52,144 bases of DNA from CANNDT01 sp945876205 (lineage in GTDB: Bacteria; Acidobacteriota; Vicinamibacteria; Vicinamibacterales; UBA2999), in assembly GCA_947503365.1 (NCBI GenBank), contig CANNDT010000022.1:1-52144 (forward strand), in the 5' to 3' direction. Positions 15,070 through 22,959 of this stretch are shown in pieces. The notes beneath the pieces were generated by a model. It saw only the letters and a program-made list of their open reading frames with translations, was not told the origin of the DNA and ran no database searches. Position 1 is the stretch's first letter, and the number at the start of each line of letters is the position of its first letter. Both the position numbers and the translations under genes were made by a program.

Positions 15070-15462
15070 GTGGAACGCCACATCGGCCTCCTTGCCATCC
15101 TGAACAGCCTCTGGGGTGCGCTCGCGATGCTGGTAGGCGTATCGATGCTGCTGTTGTCGGCGGGGGCGATGGCGATCCTCGTCGCGCCGGAAGGCCGAAC
15201 CGTCGGTTTCGCGGTGGGCCTGACGGCCGGCACCTTTGCCGTCATCGGCATCTTCTCGGTGCTCTGGGGCGGAGCGCACCTGTGGGCCGCTGCCAGGCTC
15301 CGCCGCCACCATGCCTCCGGCCGCGTCCTCGCGCTCGGTCTTGCCGTCGTCAACCTGCTCATCCTGCCGTTCGGCACGGCGCTTGGCATCTATGCCATGT
15401 GGGTGTTGCTGACCAATGAGGGGCGGCGTGTGTTCGAGCCGCCCATTGCCGCGGGCCGTTAA
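15070..15462 (+). CDS. four-helix membrane protein
   Basis: A 130-aa protein from GTG 15070, immediately after the TAG of the DnaJ-type gene, so translation is probably coupled. Four hydrophobic segments are visible at about residues 6-35, 42-65, 66-80 and 88-112, and the ends are polar. Similar small polytopic proteins are common, but I cannot assign a function. The coupling suggests a link with the zinc-finger protein at the membrane. Confidence 0.7.
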   Translation: MERHIGLLAILNSLWGALAMLVGVSMLLLSAGAMAILVAPEGRTVGFAVGLTAGTFAVIGIFSVLWGGAHLWAAARLRRHHASGRVLALGLAVVNLLILPFGTALGIYAMWVLLTNEGRRVFEPPIAAGR

Positions 15463-15488
15463 GGCCCCCGCCGCATCTCATCCACCCG

Positions 15489-15544
15489 TAGCGCCCGGGC
15501 TTCAGCCTGCGCCCACCTGTAGCGCGCGGGCTTCAGCCTGCGCG
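15489..15544. repeat. two REP-like palindromes (TAGCGC-CGGGCTTCAGC family)
   Basis: Two direct copies, 15489-15512 and 15520-15544, each have the form TAGCGC-n-GGGCTTCAGCC-TGCGC, an imperfect hairpin. The same family recurs at 22928-22952, 27286-27312, 27359-27385 and 32498-32524, always between genes. Confidence 0.8.
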
Positions 15545-15557
15545 ATAAGATAAGGGG

Positions 15558-16661
15558 ATGCACGCCACGCTGGACAGCACCACGGTCCTAGACGCGCTCC
15601 GCGTCGTCGTTGATCCCGACCTCAGGCGAGACATCGTGTCGCTCGGCTTCGTGAAGAACCTGTCGATTGACCGCGGTCGAGTCTCCTTCACCATCGAACT
15701 GACGACGCCGGCGTGTCCGGTGAAGGACCTGTTGCGCGATCAGGCGACCGCCGCGGTCCGCGCGCTCCCGGGCGTCTCCGACGTCGCCGTCCAGATGACC
15801 GCCAACGTTCGCTCCGTGTCGGCGCCCGAGACGGGACGCACCCCGCTCCCTGGTGTGAAGAACGTGATTGCGGTCGGAGCCGGCAAGGGTGGCGTGGGCA
15901 AGACCACCGTCGCCGTGAACCTGGCGCTGGCGCTCACACAGTGTGGAAGCCGCGTCGGCATTCTCGACGCCGACATCTACGGCCCGAACGTGCCGATCAT
16001 GCTCGGCATCAGGGACACGCAGCTCGTGACCGACGGCAAACGAATCGTGCCGGCCGAAAAATACGGGTTGCAGGTCGTCTCGATGGGCTTTCTGACATCG
16101 GATGATGCGCCGGTGATCTGGCGCGGCCCGATGCTGCACGGTGCGGTGCAACAGTTCTTCCGCGACGTCGCCTGGGAGGATCTCGACTACCTCATCGTCG
16201 ACATGCCGCCAGGCACCGGTGATGTGGCGCTCAGTCTGAGTCAGACGGTTCCAGTTGCCGGCGCCGTGCTGGTGACGACGCCGCAGCAGGTGTCGCTGGC
16301 GGACACGCGTCGCGCGATCCGGATGTATCAGAAACTGAACATCGCGCCGCTGGGGCTCGTGGAGAACATGAGCTACTACGCGTGCACCAACTGCCATCAC
16401 GAGGCGGACATCTTCGGGCACGGCGGCGGCGAAACGCTGGCCTCGGCGATGGAGGTGCCGTTCCTGGGGCGGCTGCCGGTGTATCAGCCCATTCGCGAAG
16501 GCAGCGACACCGGTGTGCCGCTCGTGCTCGCCGAGCCGCGGTCTCCGGCCGGCCGCGCGTTCATGACCGTCGCCGAGCGGACCGCCTCCCAGGTCTCGAT
16601 TGCGGCGCACAAGAACGCCGAGGCCAACAAAGGCAAGATTCCTCTGATGCCTGTTCGGTAA
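15558..16661 (+). CDS. apbC: Mrp/ApbC-type iron-sulfur carrier P-loop ATPase
   Basis: A 367-aa protein. Residues 1-85 form a MIP18/DUF59 domain with the conserved TTPACPVKD. The P-loop domain has GKGGVGKT at 109-116, then DADIYGPNVP and VDMPPGTGDV. YACTNCHH near residue 275 supplies the CxxC that holds a transferable Fe-S cluster. It probably loads Fe-S clusters onto apoproteins in the cytoplasm. It leads a tight same-strand run with two M16 peptidases (4-base gap to the next start). Confidence 0.93.
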   Translation: MHATLDSTTVLDALRVVVDPDLRRDIVSLGFVKNLSIDRGRVSFTIELTTPACPVKDLLRDQATAAVRALPGVSDVAVQMTANVRSVSAPETGRTPLPGVKNVIAVGAGKGGVGKTTVAVNLALALTQCGSRVGILDADIYGPNVPIMLGIRDTQLVTDGKRIVPAEKYGLQVVSMGFLTSDDAPVIWRGPMLHGAVQQFFRDVAWEDLDYLIVDMPPGTGDVALSLSQTVPVAGAVLVTTPQQVSLADTRRAIRMYQKLNIAPLGLVENMSYYACTNCHHEADIFGHGGGETLASAMEVPFLGRLPVYQPIREGSDTGVPLVLAEPRSPAGRAFMTVAERTASQVSIAAHKNAEANKGKIPLMPVR

Positions 16662-16665
16662 CCCT

Positions 16666-17979
16666 GTGGATCCCATCGACCTTCCGTTCGCCAAGCGAAC
16701 GCTCGACAACGGTCTCGACGTGCTCGTGCACGAAGACCACCACGTGCCGATCGTGGCGGTGAACGTCTGGTACCACGTCGGGTCGAAGAACGAGGTGTTC
16801 GGCCGCACCGGCTTCGCGCATCTCTTCGAACACCTGATGTTCGAGGGTTCGGAGCATCACAACTCCGGCTACTTTCCTCCGCTCCAGCAGGCCGGCGCCC
16901 TGCTCAACGGATCCACGAACACCGACAGGACGAATTACTGGGAAGTCGTGCCGACCAGCGCCGTTGACCTGGCGCTCTGGATGGAATCGGACCGGATGGG
17001 ATACCTGCTGCCGGCGCTGACGAAGCAGCGGTTCGAGACTCAGCGCGACGTCGTGTTGAACGAGCGGCGTCAGAACTACGAGAACCGGCCGTACGGTCTC
17101 GGCATGATGGTGATGTCGGCCGCGCTCTATCCCTCTGACCATCCCTATCACTGGATGACGATCGGCGCCGCCGACGACATCCGCGCGATGCAGCTCGAGG
17201 ACGTCCAGTCGTTCTTCCGTACCTATTACCATCCGTCGAATGCGTCGCTGGCGATCGGCGGCGATATCGAAGCGGAGCGCGCGTTCGACCTGGCGGAACA
17301 GTACTTTGGCGAGCTCTCGCCGGGCCCGCGGCCGGCGCGGGTCACGGCCGCGGCGTCATTGACGCGTGAGAGCCGCCTCGTGCTCGAAGACCGCGTCGAG
17401 ATGCCGCGCGTGTACATGGCGTGGCATTCGCCGGCAATGTTCAGCGAGGGCGATGCCGACATGGACCTGGCCGCCGATCTCCTCGCCAACGGCAAGACGT
17501 CCCGGCTGTACCGCACGCTCGTCTACGAACGGCGTCTGGCGCTCGACGTCTCGGCCTACCAGAGCTCCCGCGAGCTGGGCAGCTTCTTCCTCCTCGCGGC
17601 CACCGCCGCACCTGACCAATCGCTGACCGACATCGCTGCGTTGATCGACACGGAGATACAGGCGCTGGCAGACAAGGGACCCTCGTCGAGCGAGATGGAG
17701 CGCGCCGCGGCGCAGGCCGAGGCGCACTTCATGTACCGGCTGCAAACGGTGGGCGGGTTCGGCGGCAAGTCAGACCAGCTCAACGCCTATAACGTGTTCA
17801 CCGGCAATCCGGGTTTCTTTCCCACGGATGTGGCCCGCTACCGCGACGCGACCGCCGAGACCGTTCGCGCTGCCGTCGCGCAGTATCTGGCATTCGATCG
17901 CCGCGTGCTGCTCAGCATCGTGCCGCGAGGCCAGGCGGCGCTGGCGCTGCCGGGATCCGAGCCGGTGGCGGCCTCGTGA
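16666..17979 (+). CDS. M16 zinc peptidase, catalytic subunit
   Basis: A 437-aa protein from GTG 16666. The inverted zinc motif HxxEH is present as HLFEH (residues 52-56). A third ligand is likely in VVLNERRQN about 75 residues later. The two-half M16B layout follows. No signal peptide is visible, so it may act in the cytoplasm or be exported in another way. The next gene encodes an M16 relative without the zinc motif. The two probably form the usual catalytic/regulatory heterodimer, as in other bacterial M16B pairs. Confidence 0.9.
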   Translation: MDPIDLPFAKRTLDNGLDVLVHEDHHVPIVAVNVWYHVGSKNEVFGRTGFAHLFEHLMFEGSEHHNSGYFPPLQQAGALLNGSTNTDRTNYWEVVPTSAVDLALWMESDRMGYLLPALTKQRFETQRDVVLNERRQNYENRPYGLGMMVMSAALYPSDHPYHWMTIGAADDIRAMQLEDVQSFFRTYYHPSNASLAIGGDIEAERAFDLAEQYFGELSPGPRPARVTAAASLTRESRLVLEDRVEMPRVYMAWHSPAMFSEGDADMDLAADLLANGKTSRLYRTLVYERRLALDVSAYQSSRELGSFFLLAATAAPDQSLTDIAALIDTEIQALADKGPSSSEMERAAAQAEAHFMYRLQTVGGFGGKSDQLNAYNVFTGNPGFFPTDVARYRDATAETVRAAVAQYLAFDRRVLLSIVPRGQAALALPGSEPVAAS

Positions 17980-19352
17980 TGAAGGCCGATCGCTCACATC
18001 TTCCGCAGGTAGGACCCGACCCGTCCTTCACGTTTCCCACCATCGTTCGTCACACGCTCTCGAACGGGCTCGACGTGCGGACGCTCGAGCATCACAGCGT
18101 TCCCCTTGTCACGTTTGTCATGCAGATTGAGGGCGGCTCTGGCGCCGACGTCGCGGGCTACGAAGGCCTGGCGGCGATCACCGCCGACATGGTCGACGAG
18201 GGCACCGGCGCGCTCAGTGCAATCGACGTGTCCGAAGCGCTCGCCCGCATTGGCGCGGAATACGACGTCGACGTCGGGTCCGACGCCACGGTGTTCACAC
18301 TGTCGACGCTGGCGCGCTTTGCCGAGCGAGGATCGTCGGTGCTCGCCGACCTGCTGACGCGGCCGAGCCTCCGCGAAGAAGACTTCGATCGCGTGCGGCA
18401 GCTGCGGCTCGATCGGTTGCGCCAGATCAAGGATCTGCCGCCGGCGGTCGCCGAACGCGCGTTTCTCAGGCTGTTGTACGGCACTCATCCATACGGACAT
18501 CTCTCGATCGGCAACGACGCGTCACTTCGCGGGATGGGGCTGGGCGACGTCACGACGTTTCATGCGAGGACGTGTCGTCCCTCGCACAGCGCGCTCGTCG
18601 TCGCCGGTGCGATGTCGCATGAGCGGCTCGTGCGGCTGGCCGAAGACGCATTCGGACATTGGACCAACGGCGACGCGAGGAGCGACCCCGCGCCGGTTGC
18701 GGCAGCCGACATCGAGCCGGCGCCGACGCAGCCGTGCATGGCGGTGGTGGCGCGCGAGGGCGCGGCGCAGTCCGAGCTGCGGATCGGTCATCTCTCCGCG
18801 CGCCGTGACACGCCTGACTATGCGGCGCTGGTGGTGATGAACGCGATCCTCGGCGGGCAGTTCGTCAGCCGGGTGAACCTGAAGCTTCGCGAAGAGAAGG
18901 GCTACACCTACGGCGCGCGCACCGGCTTCGACTGGCGGCGCGGACTTGCGCCGTTCTCGCTCCAGGCCAGCGTGCACACCGCCGCCACCGCCGACGCGGT
19001 GCGCGATTCGGTCAACGAGCTCGAGGCGATCCGCGGCTCACGTCCGCCGTCCGATACCGAGATGTCGCTGGCGAAGGCGTCGCTGACGCGCGGATATCCG
19101 CGTAATTTCGAGACGGCACACCAGGTGGCGCGCTCCGTCGCGCAGCTCGTGTTGTATGGGCTGCCTGATTCCTACTTCGAGAACTTCGTGCCCCGCGTCA
19201 ACGCCGTCACGGCCACCGACGTCACGGCGGCGGCGCGGAAGTACATCGATCCCGCCCGCTTGACCACGCTCATCGTCGGCGACTACGCGGCGATTGGCGA
19301 GTCGCTCAACGCGCTGGGGCTCGGCGAGGTGGAGGTGCTGGGGCCTTCATGA
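17979..19352 (+). CDS. M16 peptidase-like, non-catalytic subunit
   Basis: A 457-aa protein. Where HxxEH should be it has YEGLAAITADMVDEGTG, so it cannot bind the catalytic zinc. The C-terminal substrate-binding signature is kept (LREEKGYTYGARTGFDWR). In M16B heterodimers this partner supplies the R/Y pair for substrate binding. ATG 17979 overlaps the preceding TGA by one base. GTG 17976 is an alternative. It overlaps the CoA-transferase start by 4 bases (ATGA). Confidence 0.88.
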   Translation: MKADRSHLPQVGPDPSFTFPTIVRHTLSNGLDVRTLEHHSVPLVTFVMQIEGGSGADVAGYEGLAAITADMVDEGTGALSAIDVSEALARIGAEYDVDVGSDATVFTLSTLARFAERGSSVLADLLTRPSLREEDFDRVRQLRLDRLRQIKDLPPAVAERAFLRLLYGTHPYGHLSIGNDASLRGMGLGDVTTFHARTCRPSHSALVVAGAMSHERLVRLAEDAFGHWTNGDARSDPAPVAAADIEPAPTQPCMAVVAREGAAQSELRIGHLSARRDTPDYAALVVMNAILGGQFVSRVNLKLREEKGYTYGARTGFDWRRGLAPFSLQASVHTAATADAVRDSVNELEAIRGSRPPSDTEMSLAKASLTRGYPRNFETAHQVARSVAQLVLYGLPDSYFENFVPRVNAVTATDVTAAARKYIDPARLTTLIVGDYAAIGESLNALGLGEVEVLGPS

Positions 19353-20530
19353 AGCCATCGGGCCCCTTGTCCGGTTTCACCGTGCTCGACCTGACGCGCG
19401 CGCGGTCGGGGCCGACGGCCGTGCGCCAGCTTGCCGACTGGGGCGCCGACGTGATCCTGGTCGAGCCGCCACCTGACCAGGAAAACGACCTCACGGTCGG
19501 CGGCCGCGACGGATCCGACTTCCAGAATCTCCATCGCAACAAGCGCAGCATCACGCTGAACCTCAAGAACGACGAGGGGCTCGCGATCCTGCGGCGGCTC
19601 ATCGCCGGCGCCGACGTGCTGGTCGAGAACTTCCGCCCCGGCGTGATGGCGCGGCTCGGCGTCGGCTACGAGGCGGCCCGCGCGATCAACCCCCGCCTGG
19701 TGTTCGCGAGCATCACGGGATTCGGGCAGGATGGACCGTACCGCGACCGGCCGGGGTTCGACCAGATCGCGCAGGGCATGGGCGGTCTCATGTCGATCAC
19801 CGGCGCCCCAGGCCAGGGACCGATGCGCGTCGGCATTCCGATCACGGATCTCTGCGCCGGTCTCATGTGCGCGCAAGGCATCCTGCTGGCGCTGCTCGAG
19901 CGCGAACGCTCCGGCGAGGGACAGTGGGTGACCTCATCGCTCCTCGAGTCGCAGATCTTCATGCTCGACTTCCAGGCGTCGCGCTGGCTGAACGACGGGA
20001 AGGTCCCGCGACAGGCGGGAAACAACCACCCCACCAGCATTCCGACGGGCGCCTTCAAGACAGCGGACGGTGAGATCAACATCGCCGCCAGCGGGCAGAT
20101 CATCTGGGAACGCCTCTGCGTCGCGATCGGCGCCGAGGCGCTGATCGCCGATCCGGCCTACCTCACTGAGGCCGCCCGCTCCGAGAACCGCGACGCGCTG
20201 ACCGGCGAGATCGAGCGTCGCCTGACGACCGCTACCAGCGCCGTCTGGATCGATCGGCTCAACACCGCCGGCGTACCGTGCGGCCCGATCTACTCGGTGG
20301 ACCAGGTCTTCGCCGATCCCCAGGTCCGCCATCTCGACATGGTCAACACGCTGGCATCGCCTCACTATTCGCCTTTGCGGGTGGTTGGGCAGCCGGTGCA
20401 TCTCTCCCGTACGCCCTCCGAGGTGCGCCTCCGGCCACCCGAACGAGGTGAACACGGCGCGGAGATCCTGAAGCAGTTCGGGTATGAGCCCGCGCAGGTC
20501 GCCGACCTGGCCAACCGCGGAGTCATCTGA
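19349..20530 (+). CDS. CaiB/BaiF family III CoA-transferase
   Basis: A 393-aa protein. Family III enzymes move CoA between carboxylic acids. The N-terminal VLDLTRARSGPTAVRQLADWGADVI and VENFRPGVMARLG are diagnostic. The probable catalytic aspartate is the D in IPITDLCAG. The substrate cannot be told from sequence. It overlaps the M16-like gene by 4 bases and is followed 6 bases later by a crotonase, so the two may act on one acyl-CoA route. Confidence 0.92.
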   Translation: MKPSGPLSGFTVLDLTRARSGPTAVRQLADWGADVILVEPPPDQENDLTVGGRDGSDFQNLHRNKRSITLNLKNDEGLAILRRLIAGADVLVENFRPGVMARLGVGYEAARAINPRLVFASITGFGQDGPYRDRPGFDQIAQGMGGLMSITGAPGQGPMRVGIPITDLCAGLMCAQGILLALLERERSGEGQWVTSSLLESQIFMLDFQASRWLNDGKVPRQAGNNHPTSIPTGAFKTADGEINIAASGQIIWERLCVAIGAEALIADPAYLTEAARSENRDALTGEIERRLTTATSAVWIDRLNTAGVPCGPIYSVDQVFADPQVRHLDMVNTLASPHYSPLRVVGQPVHLSRTPSEVRLRPPERGEHGAEILKQFGYEPAQVADLANRGVI

Positions 20531-20536
20531 GGACCC

Positions 20537-21328
20537 ATGGATAACAGCAGCAAGATCCTGGCGCGCGTGGACGGCCTGGTCGGCACGCTCACTTTCAACA
20601 ACCCCGAGCGCCGCAACGCCATGTCACTCGAGATGTGGCGCGAAGCGGCCACCGTGCTCGAGGATTTTGCGGTGAATCCGGATGTGCGCGTCGTCGTCCT
20701 CACCGGCGCCGGCGGCAAGGCGTTTGTGTCGGGCGCCGATATTTCGAAGTTCGAGAGCGAACGAGGATCGACGGAAGCGGTGGCTGTCTACGGCGCCGCG
20801 GTCGAGCGCCTGCAGGAGATCCTGGTGAATCATCCGAAGCCGACGGTAGCCATGATTCGCGGCTACTGCGTCGGAGGAGGCATCAACATCGCGATCGCCT
20901 GTGACATGCGCTTCTGCGACGAGTCCTCGAAATTTGGCATCCCGGCCGCGAAACTCGGCCTCGGCTACGGCCGGAGCTCGCTCCGGCTGCTGCTCGACCT
21001 GGTATCACCCCAATTCGTTCACGAGTTGATCTTCACGGGACGCCTGGTCGAGGCTGCCGAGGCGTTTCACATCGGCCTCGTCAACCGCGTCGTGCCCGAC
21101 GGCGACATCGAAGCCTACCTGCGTGGATTGAGCGAGACGATCGCAGGCAATGCGCCGCTGACCATTCGCGCCACGAAACGCACCGTCCGTGACCTCCTCA
21201 GAGACGCGAGCGATCGAGACGCCGTCGCGTCCGAGCGCATGGTGCAACAGTGCTTCGACAGCGCCGACTACGAGGAGGGGCGCCGTGCCTTTCTCGAGAA
21301 GCGCAAGCCGGTGTTCACCGGCGCCTGA
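20537..21328 (+). CDS. crotonase-fold protein, enoyl-CoA hydratase-like
   Basis: A 263-aa crotonase. The oxyanion-hole segments are intact: GKAFVSGADISKF and YCVGGGINIAIACD. Both general acid/base glutamates of classical hydratase appear replaced. The Glu in the GGGCEL position is Asn (GGGIN), and the Glu in the QPEI position is Ala (IPAAKLGLG). It therefore may not hydrate double bonds and could be an isomerase, thioesterase or decarboxylase relative. It is the last gene of the rightward run and faces the MatC-type permease. Confidence 0.87.
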   Translation: MDNSSKILARVDGLVGTLTFNNPERRNAMSLEMWREAATVLEDFAVNPDVRVVVLTGAGGKAFVSGADISKFESERGSTEAVAVYGAAVERLQEILVNHPKPTVAMIRGYCVGGGINIAIACDMRFCDESSKFGIPAAKLGLGYGRSSLRLLLDLVSPQFVHELIFTGRLVEAAEAFHIGLVNRVVPDGDIEAYLRGLSETIAGNAPLTIRATKRTVRDLLRDASDRDAVASERMVQQCFDSADYEEGRRAFLEKRKPVFTGA

Positions 21329-21340
21329 CGTCCGAAAGTC

Positions 21341-22606
21341 TCAGAGCCAGCCGGGCACGACCAGAATCAGCCAGGCCACCGGCGGCGCAAGCGCGACCAT
21401 CGAGAAACCCCACCGAAGCAGCCCCTTGAAGACGACGTCGCGCTGACCGTCCGGTGCGTTGGCCACGACCAGCGAGCCACTGGTCGAAAATGGACTCGAG
21501 TCCACGACCGACGAAGAGATCGCCAGCGCCGTGATCAGCCCGATTGCACTCACGTCCTGCCGTTCGAGGAATGGCACGGCCAGCGGAATCAGTGTGCCCA
21601 GAATCCCCGTCGTCGAGGCAAACGCCGAGACGACGCCGCCGATGTAGCAGATCAGGAGCGCGCCTGTGAGCGCCGTGCCGACCGCTGCGACCTGGCTGCC
21701 GAGATAGTCGACCGTGCCGAGCGCCTGCATCAACGAGACGTAGGTCACGATGCCGCACACCAGGAGCGTCGTTGACCATGCGATTTGATTGGTCGCACCC
21801 TTCGCGCCTTCCGGATCGCACGCCGACAACAGCACCGCTACGACGAATGCCGAGAACCCGACGTCCAGCCCGAAGAAGAGCGCGCCGACCGTCAGCGCCG
21901 CCAAGCCTGCGAGGGTCAGCACGCGGGGCCGATTGAGTCTGACGTCGGGCGGTGCGGCGTCGCTCGGCGTCTCCAGACCGGCGAGAGGTTCGCCGTGATT
22001 CCGCCGGCCGAGCAGGACCAGGATGATCACGCCGAGAACGATGTTGAAGAGCAGGTTCGCGGCGAAGAGCGTGAGTGGGCTGCCGTCGAGATTGTTGCGC
22101 TCGACCACGTTGTTGGTGATCAAGCCGAAGATGCCAATCGGCGAGAAGGAGCCAGCGCTCGCGCCATTGATCACCATCAGGCCGACGGGCACCGGGTTGA
22201 GATGGTAGCGACGGGCCAGGCCGGCGCCGATGGGGGCGATCATCGCCACCGCAGCCGGCCCCGCCGCGCCGACGGCGGTAATGGCCGCCGTGACGAAGAA
22301 CATGACCCAGGGCAGGAGCGACACGCGCCCGTGTGCCGCCCGCATCGCGACATCGACAAGCCAGTCGACCGTGCCGTTGTTCCTCGCGATGGCAAACAGG
22401 AAGGTGACGCCCGTCAGCACGATGAACAGATCGCCGGGAAATCCACCGACGATGGCGTCAACCTTCGCGGCGGACGTGCCAGGCAACACGAACATCCCGA
22501 CGACAAAGGCGGCTGAAATCGCCAGCGCACCCAGGTGGATGGGGTACAGCGTCGCCACGAGAAAGATCGCGACGAGCACGAGTATCGACGCCAGTTCGAT
22601 GGACAT
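21341..22606 (-). CDS. MatC/SLC13-type dicarboxylate permease
   Basis: A 421-aa polytopic protein with about 11-12 hydrophobic segments. The N-terminal half resembles the MatC N-terminal domain of dicarboxylate/malonate carriers (IVGGFPGDLFIVLTGVTFLFAIARNNGT, then VINGASAGSFSPIGIFG). The C-terminal half has the SSSVVDSSPFST motif, typical of the SLC13/ArsB-like fold. It probably imports a dicarboxylate across the inner membrane. It converges on the crotonase gene with 12 bases between stops and diverges from a small membrane protein. Confidence 0.82.
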   Translation of the reverse strand: MSIELASILVLVAIFLVATLYPIHLGALAISAAFVVGMFVLPGTSAAKVDAIVGGFPGDLFIVLTGVTFLFAIARNNGTVDWLVDVAMRAAHGRVSLLPWVMFFVTAAITAVGAAGPAAVAMIAPIGAGLARRYHLNPVPVGLMVINGASAGSFSPIGIFGLITNNVVERNNLDGSPLTLFAANLLFNIVLGVIILVLLGRRNHGEPLAGLETPSDAAPPDVRLNRPRVLTLAGLAALTVGALFFGLDVGFSAFVVAVLLSACDPEGAKGATNQIAWSTTLLVCGIVTYVSLMQALGTVDYLGSQVAAVGTALTGALLICYIGGVVSAFASTTGILGTLIPLAVPFLERQDVSAIGLITALAISSSVVDSSPFSTSGSLVVANAPDGQRDVVFKGLLRWGFSMVALAPPVAWLILVVPGWL

Positions 22607-22690
22607 CAGTGGTCTCGGGTGCCGAATAACTGAGTGGCGGAGAGTCTCGCACAGAATCTGTTGAGCGAGGAGGCGGCTGGCGTTTCACGA

Positions 22691-22711
22691 GTGCACGGTG
22701 CACTGGTGCAC
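22691..22711. promoter_or_regulatory. three copies of the palindrome GTGCAC
   Basis: GTGCAC occurs at 22691-22696, 22698-22703 and 22706-22711, just upstream of the small membrane protein gene. Closely spaced self-complementary hexamers suggest an operator. It could also belong to a longer hairpin. Confidence 0.35.
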
Positions 22712-22723
22712 AATGAACCGGGT

Positions 22724-22915
22724 ATGCGCTTTGCGAGCGTCGCCGTGGTGATCGGGGTGGTGGCGGCTGTGGTGGCGGGCGCCACGATCTGGCTGCTGCT
22801 GACGGAGCCGGTGACGGTGGCCAACGCGGTGGATGCGGGTGAGATCTCGCCGCTCGTCATCTCGCTAGCGGAGATCATCTACAACGCGCTCGCCACCCTG
22901 CTCGACTACCTGTAG
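22724..22915 (+). CDS. 63-aa membrane-anchored small protein
   Basis: Start ATG 22724 gives MRFASVAVVIGVVAAVVAGATIW, one strong N-terminal hydrophobic helix. A short tail follows, ending IYNALATLLDYL, which could be amphipathic. It may be an anchored or secreted peptide. I do not recognise a family. A REP-like palindrome follows its stop. Confidence 0.45.
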   Translation: MRFASVAVVIGVVAAVVAGATIWLLLTEPVTVANAVDAGEISPLVISLAEIIYNALATLLDYL

Positions 22916-22927
22916 CGCGGACCCGGG

Positions 22928-22952
22928 TAGCGCGCATGCTTCAGCGTGCGCG
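22928..22952. repeat. REP-like palindrome
   Basis: TAGCGCGCATGCTTCAGCGTGCGCG, a member of the TAGCGC...CTTCAG family with changed but compensating stem bases (GCGCATGC/GCGTGCGC). A truncated GTAGCGCGG sits just before it at 22912. Confidence 0.75.
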
Positions 22953-22959
22953 TGCGCGG

